In this document: piece by piece, positions 60,182 through 64,000 of the stretch
How positions within the stretch are numbered: position 1 is the stretch's first letter
How the letters are laid out: every line of letters begins with the position of its first letter
Assembly: GCF_020150455.1 (NCBI RefSeq)
Contig: NZ_CP083740.1
Location: 3,844,001-3,908,000 of the forward strand
Source: Bremerella sp. TYQ1
GTDB taxonomy: Bacteria > Planctomycetota > Planctomycetia > Pirellulales > Pirellulaceae
Direction of reading: 5' to 3'
Length of the DNA: 64,000 bases
The notes under the pieces: generated by a model
The model's database searches: none
Told to the model about the DNA's origin: nothing
The model's input: only the letters and a program-made list of their open reading frames with translations
Translations under genes and position numbers: made by a program

Positions 60182-61951
60182 TTACTCTTTGAGAACGCGA
60201 CTAATTTCTTCCAGCGAAGTCACCCCCGTGGCAACCAGGCGAATCGCTTCTTCTTGAAGGGTCTTGTTGCCGGCCTGTTTTGAGGCGGCACGAATTGCTT
60301 CCAGCTTTGGCGTCTTCGTGATCGCGCGGCGGATACCGTCGTCAATCTTCATCAGTTCAAAGATACCGACACGGCCGTAATAACCGATCCCGCCACAATG
60401 TTCGCATGGCGGCTTTTTCGGTTCGTCTGGACCTGGAGGCGTAGGTGTCTTGTACAGCTTTTCCACTTTGTCGGGCGGAATGCCCAATCGCTTCAACAGA
60501 GCAGCACTTGGCTGGAATTCTTCGCGGCAGCCTTTGCACAAGCGTCGGCACATGCGAGTGAAAAGCACACCGTTAAGAGCACTCGCGTATTCGTCGGCTG
60601 GTACTTTCAGCGACAACAATCGCAGCACCGCCTCGGCACAATCTTCTTTGGCGTTCACTGTCGTGAAGCACATGCGCGTCGCATTGGCTTGATCCAGCAG
60701 CATGTTGAATACTGCGGGACTATCGATCCGGCGAATAAACAACGCATCGGGCTGATTTCGAATAACCGAGGTCAACGCCTCTTCTGGCTTCTCCCCCTTC
60801 TCGACGTCGTAATGCCGCAGAGAGATATTCATCACCTCCGGTTCGCGGCAATCCTTTACCTCGATCCCTGCAAAGTCACGCATCAAGCGGTCCGTCGAAG
60901 AAAGACCGGTATGCCATAACGTGGTCAGACCACCTTCAGGGCGTGCGGCAAAGACAAAGAGACCGTTCTGAGCCCCCATCAAGCCTTTACATTCCTGGAT
61001 CATGCCTTCTCGCATGCCCAAGTCTTCCATCGTCTCCAGCTTCGCGGTAACCGCGGGAACGGTAAATATTACGCGCTCGCCGGTTTGCGTTCCTTGTGCG
61101 GTAACGTTGCAAAGGACCTTCTTTTTGACGTCGTACTTCGCTTCAAATTCGCCGGACTGTCGAGCACGACGTTCGTTTGGACTCAAATTGCAAAGCAGTT
61201 TCATCACCGCAAGCATCTGATCGCTTGATTCACGATCGCGGTTCTCGCCGGCAAGCCAGACACCGTCGATCAGATATCGCATCGCCACGGTATCTTTGGT
61301 GTAATCCATCATCACCTTCGACGCACGTCGGGTGATCATTTCCGAAATCAGTTCCTTCAGCCACACATAGGCATCCGGCATCTTGTGGGCAGAATAAAGA
61401 TTCTCGGTGTTCTTACTCGCGTCGGCGCCGCGTGCCTGGATCTCGATATTCGGACCTTCTTGCCATGGCTCTTTCAACTCGCGTTTGACTTTGCCTCCGG
61501 TCCATCCAGCGATGACATAACGCAGGTGGTCTTTCGTCATCACGCGTTCGTGCGGATCGACCAGCGCATTGCGGGCTTTGATGTACATGCCCAGCGGCAC
61601 AGCCCAAGCCACAATAGCAAGGATATAGCCGAGAAAGAACGGAATCGCCGCACAGAGCAACCAAAACGTTAAGCCGAACACGAGCACGTTGGGGATGACC
61701 CACGAAGCTTGCGACAGCTTTCGTTCCGGGCAGTCTTGGCCGACCCAGTCGGTCGTGTAGACCCACGCGAGGAATAACATCACGACGGCTATTAACATGA
61801 ACGAGTTCAACGGACGGATGACTTCCGGACCTACATTCACAGGTTCCGAATCGCCGCCATCTTGAGCCATTAACGTTGGCTCGAACCCGAAATAACTTAA
61901 CGCCAGGGCCAGCAAAAAGAGGCCCAAAATCATACCAGCGAATCTTCGCAT
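60182..61951 (-). CDS. PilB/GspE-like protein with membrane segments and degenerate Walker motifs
   Basis: 589 residues. Residues 1-29 look like a signal or anchor (MRRFAGMILGLFLLALALSY), then two or three helices about 50-66 and 87-125. The C-terminal ~400 residues align with GspE/PilB: a kept AMRYLIDGVWLAGENRD aspartate-box strand, and Zn-type Cys pairs CRRLCKGC and CEHCGGIGYYGRVGIFELMK. The Walker A position reads AARPEGGLTTLW (about 336-346), lacking the GK(S/T) lysine. The Walker B is NQPDALFIRRIDSP and the His box is TTVNAKED, both degenerate. Likely a non-hydrolysing partner. Its start overlaps the pilT stop (TAATG). Confidence 0.88.
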   Translation of the reverse strand: MRRFAGMILGLFLLALALSYFGFEPTLMAQDGGDSEPVNVGPEVIRPLNSFMLIAVVMLFLAWVYTTDWVGQDCPERKLSQASWVIPNVLVFGLTFWLLCAAIPFFLGYILAIVAWAVPLGMYIKARNALVDPHERVMTKDHLRYVIAGWTGGKVKRELKEPWQEGPNIEIQARGADASKNTENLYSAHKMPDAYVWLKELISEMITRRASKVMMDYTKDTVAMRYLIDGVWLAGENRDRESSDQMLAVMKLLCNLSPNERRARQSGEFEAKYDVKKKVLCNVTAQGTQTGERVIFTVPAVTAKLETMEDLGMREGMIQECKGLMGAQNGLFVFAARPEGGLTTLWHTGLSSTDRLMRDFAGIEVKDCREPEVMNISLRHYDVEKGEKPEEALTSVIRNQPDALFIRRIDSPAVFNMLLDQANATRMCFTTVNAKEDCAEAVLRLLSLKVPADEYASALNGVLFTRMCRRLCKGCREEFQPSAALLKRLGIPPDKVEKLYKTPTPPGPDEPKKPPCEHCGGIGYYGRVGIFELMKIDDGIRRAITKTPKLEAIRAASKQAGNKTLQEEAIRLVATGVTSLEEISRVLKE

Positions 61952-63099
61952 TAAACCATCCCAGGTTGTGCCACATTGATGCCTTTGAGTGCCATCTTCA
62001 GCGCTTCGACGTTTGGTGCCACGGCGAAAGCGGTTTCGCGATCGATCAGTTCTTTGTCAATCAGCGACTTGAGGCTCATCGTGAAGTCTTGCATACCGTC
62101 ATCTTTACCGATACGAATCGCGTCCGGCAGCTTGCTGTCTTTCGCTTCCAGAATCAGCTTCTGGACCGTCGGGTTCATCGTCATGATCTCGACCGTTGGC
62201 ACACGGCCGACGCCAGGCTTGATCGACTTGAGCAGCTTCTGAGCGACGATCCCCTTCATATTGAACGCGATAGCACTACGGATCGAGCCATGCATTTCTT
62301 CAGGGAACAAGTCGAGAATACGGCCGATCGTACTGGAAGCACTCGAAGCGTGAATCGTTCCGAACACCAAGTGACCGGTTTCCGCCGCGTGAATGGCCGT
62401 GAGGAACGTTTCTTGATCACGCATTTCACCGATGAGGATGATGTCGGGGTCTTCACGCACGGCGTGGCCCATCGCGATCTCGAAGTTCTTCACATCCTGT
62501 CCGATCTCGCGCTGATTGATCAGGCACTTCTCTTCCGTATAGACAAATTCGATCGGATCTTCGAGTGTCAGAATGTGCTTTGAGTAGTTGCGGTTGATCC
62601 AGTTGAGCATCGACGCAATCGTCGTACTCTTACCAGAACCGGTCACCCCCGCCAGCAGAATCATGCCCTGGTCGAACTTGCACAGATCTTCCATGACAGG
62701 AGGGATGTTGAGCCCTTCGAAGTTCGGAATCCAGTTGTTAATACGTCGAGCCACCAGCCCGATGTTGCCCAGCTGGGTGAACATGTTCACACGGAAACGC
62801 CACTTCTCGCCGTCGACATCGACCACATGCGCAAAGTCAGCACCGCCGTTTTCTTTGAAGATGTTCTGGTTACGCTCGTCCATCAGCGGCCACAACAGGC
62901 GGAGCATTTCCTCGGCTTCAATCGGCCCGCGATTCAAGTTCTTCAGCGTACCATTCACACGCACAATCGGTGGACGTCCCACTTTCATGTGCAAGTCGGA
63001 GCCTTCCAGCTTCACCAAGGCGCGGAAGATCTTGTCGACTTCATATTCTTTATCTTGCGAGAGAAACTTCTCGGCTATCGCTGCGTCGATTTCTGCCAT
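61951..63099 (-). CDS. pilT: PilT-type retraction ATPase
   Basis: 382 residues, no signal or helix. An N-terminal PAS-like domain (KLEGSDLHMKVGRPPIVRVN), then the RecA core: Walker A LLAGVTGSGKSTTIASML (about 148-165), the Asp box region LTLEDPIEFVYTEEKCLINQ, Walker B REDPDIILIGEMRDQETFLT and the His box ETGHLVFGTIHASSASSTIG. The family C-terminal ASP/AIRxG part is present (DAIRIGKDDGMQDFTMSL). All ATPase motifs are intact. It drives pilus or pseudopilus disassembly, here probably acting with the downstream PilB-like protein, whose start overlaps the stop. GAGG precedes the ATG. Confidence 0.95.
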   Translation of the reverse strand: MAEIDAAIAEKFLSQDKEYEVDKIFRALVKLEGSDLHMKVGRPPIVRVNGTLKNLNRGPIEAEEMLRLLWPLMDERNQNIFKENGGADFAHVVDVDGEKWRFRVNMFTQLGNIGLVARRINNWIPNFEGLNIPPVMEDLCKFDQGMILLAGVTGSGKSTTIASMLNWINRNYSKHILTLEDPIEFVYTEEKCLINQREIGQDVKNFEIAMGHAVREDPDIILIGEMRDQETFLTAIHAAETGHLVFGTIHASSASSTIGRILDLFPEEMHGSIRSAIAFNMKGIVAQKLLKSIKPGVGRVPTVEIMTMNPTVQKLILEAKDSKLPDAIRIGKDDGMQDFTMSLKSLIDKELIDRETAFAVAPNVEALKMALKGINVAQPGMV

Positions 63100-63166
63100 G
63101 ACTCTTCTACCTCAGTTCCTGGGTTCGAGGGCAAGCCCTCTATTTTGATTCGCGGCCGCTTCGAAA

Positions 63167-63934
63167 TCAAAGCCTTACGCAAATTCCTCGGTCGCGCATT
63201 AACTCTTTGGTTTCGTGAATCGTGAACTGGCCAAAATGGAAAATACTTGCCGCGAGCGCGGCGTCGGCTTTGCCCTGTTGAATTGCATCGGCCAAGTGTT
63301 CGGGGTGCCCTGCTCCGCCGCTGGCGACGACCGGAATGGTCACCGCCTCGCTGACAGCCTTGGTGACTTCCAAGTCGTAACCATCTTTGGTTCCGTCGCG
63401 ATCCATGCTGGTCAGCACAATTTCACCAGCCCCGAGGGCTTCGACCTCTTTCGCCCAGCTCACCGCTTCGAGTCCTGTGGGCGTGCGACCGCCGTGGATG
63501 TGGACTTCCCACACTTCCTGGCCATCCTTCATGATCCGCTTCGGATCGATGTTCACCACAATACACTGGCTGCCGAATCGCTTGGCGGCCTGGCGAACAA
63601 ACTCTGGATCTTTGCATGCGGCTGAATTGATCGAGACTTTGTCTGCCCCGGCATTGAGCAGCGAGCGAATGTCTTCCATCGTCCGGATCCCACCGCCCAC
63701 CGTCAGCGGCATGAACACCACTTCGGCCGTTCGGCGGACGACATCCAGGATAATATCGCGCTGCTGATGACTGGCAGTAATATCGAGAAAGACCAGCTCG
63801 TCGGCCCCCTCGCGTTCGTAGCGCGCAGCGACTTCGACCGGGTCTCCGGCGTCGCGAAGCTGAACGAAGTTCGTTCCTTTGACGACACGCCCCTGGTCGA
63901 CGTCCAAACACGGAATCACACGGCTGGCCAACAT
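63167..63934 (-). CDS. hisF: Imidazole glycerol phosphate synthase cyclase subunit
   Basis: 255 residues, the normal HisF length. The N-terminus [20 protein letters not shown] has the catalytic Asp11, and Asp130 is in [11 protein letters not shown]. Further (beta/alpha)8 landmarks: [30 protein letters not shown] and [17 protein letters not shown], then [19 protein letters not shown]. It makes imidazole glycerol phosphate and AICAR in histidine synthesis together with HisH, which is not in the window. It is the first gene of the minus-strand run towards pilT (67-base gap), an unrelated function. Confidence 0.97.
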   Translation of the reverse strand: MLASRVIPCLDVDQGRVVKGTNFVQLRDAGDPVEVAARYEREGADELVFLDITASHQQRDIILDVVRRTAEVVFMPLTVGGGIRTMEDIRSLLNAGADKVSINSAACKDPEFVRQAAKRFGSQCIVVNIDPKRIMKDGQEVWEVHIHGGRTPTGLEAVSWAKEVEALGAGEIVLTSMDRDGTKDGYDLEVTKAVSEAVTIPVVASGGAGHPEHLADAIQQGKADAALAASIFHFGQFTIHETKELMRDRGICVRL

Positions 63935-64000
63935 CGATGCTAACCGCAGCTTTCAGAAAGGGTTGCACGGAAAATTCGAACCCAGAAAAGGGCCCGTAGA

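Noticed and set aside
1..64000. CRISPR arrays, tRNA or rRNA genes
   Set aside because: No regularly spaced short repeats, cloverleaf-type patterns or rRNA-conserved stretches were noticed by eye; a computed search (tRNAscan-SE, Infernal, CRISPR finder) would be needed to exclude them.

Overview
The window reads as chromosomal DNA of a planctomycete, most likely from the Pirellulaceae/Blastopirellula-Bremerella-Rhodopirellula side of the phylum. This is an inference from gene content only. The markers are six DUF1559 pseudopilin-like genes, a cytochrome-c-type/DUF1549/DUF1553 gene followed by a Tat-exported DUF1501 gene, an ECF sigma factor next to a FecR-type protein, a formylglycine sulfatase and many small lipoproteins. 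No rRNA, tRNA or CRISPR array was seen. Start codons include several GTG and TTG.

Layout. 1-5.5 kb: a partial secreted protein running off the left edge, a small membrane protein, an ECF sigma/FecR pair, an old-yellow-enzyme alkene reductase and a secreted trypsin-like protease. 5.8-10.7 kb: sulfatase, HAD phosphatase, PhoPQ-activated-protein-like hydrolase and a coupled lipoprotein, with clear terminators between units. 10.7-12.5 kb: a pectate-lyase/GH28-like beta-helix protein and an MDP-1 type phosphatase. 12.7-31.6 kb: the most repetitive region, with six two-gene cassettes, each a DUF1559 pseudopilin-like gene followed by a small beta-sandwich lipoprotein. They are interspersed with a zinc-ribbon protein, a large TPR protein and two families of locally duplicated small membrane proteins. 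31.7-35.2 kb: an accessory island with a GYF/TPR/CFI-box protein, a truncated transposase, three copies of a short terminal-inverted-repeat element, a SUKH-like (SMI1/KNR4) gene and a putative PD-(D/E)XK nuclease-like protein. 35.4-43.8 kb: a VIT/VWA protein, a poly-gamma-glutamate synthesis operon (pgsB, pgsC, pgsW-like), a DUF6580-like membrane protein and a KtrB/KtrA potassium uptake pair. 44.2-49.1 kb: alpha-glucan metabolism (glycogen synthase, GalT-like, GH57 glucanotransferase/amylase). 49.3-51.9 kb: two paralogous thioredoxin-fold proteins. 51.9-58.7 kb: HNH protein, DUF1501 and DUF1549/1553 pair, TerC, and a Tat-exported sugar isomerase/epimerase. 58.7-63.9 kb: a minus-strand run hisF - pilT - degenerate pilB-like ATPase - two membrane proteins.

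The signals judged most worth follow-up are these. (1) The six DUF1559-lipoprotein cassettes share a pyrimidine-rich leader and, in four of six, an intercistronic hairpin. (2) A PilB-like protein with membrane segments has a Walker A box that has lost its lysine, and it is translationally coupled to an intact PilT. (3) A small palindromic-TIR element is present in three copies around an orphan SUKH gene and a broken transposase. (4) An uncharacterised protein at 34.5 kb has an E...D...ExQ nuclease-like pattern and a C-terminal winged-helix-like region.
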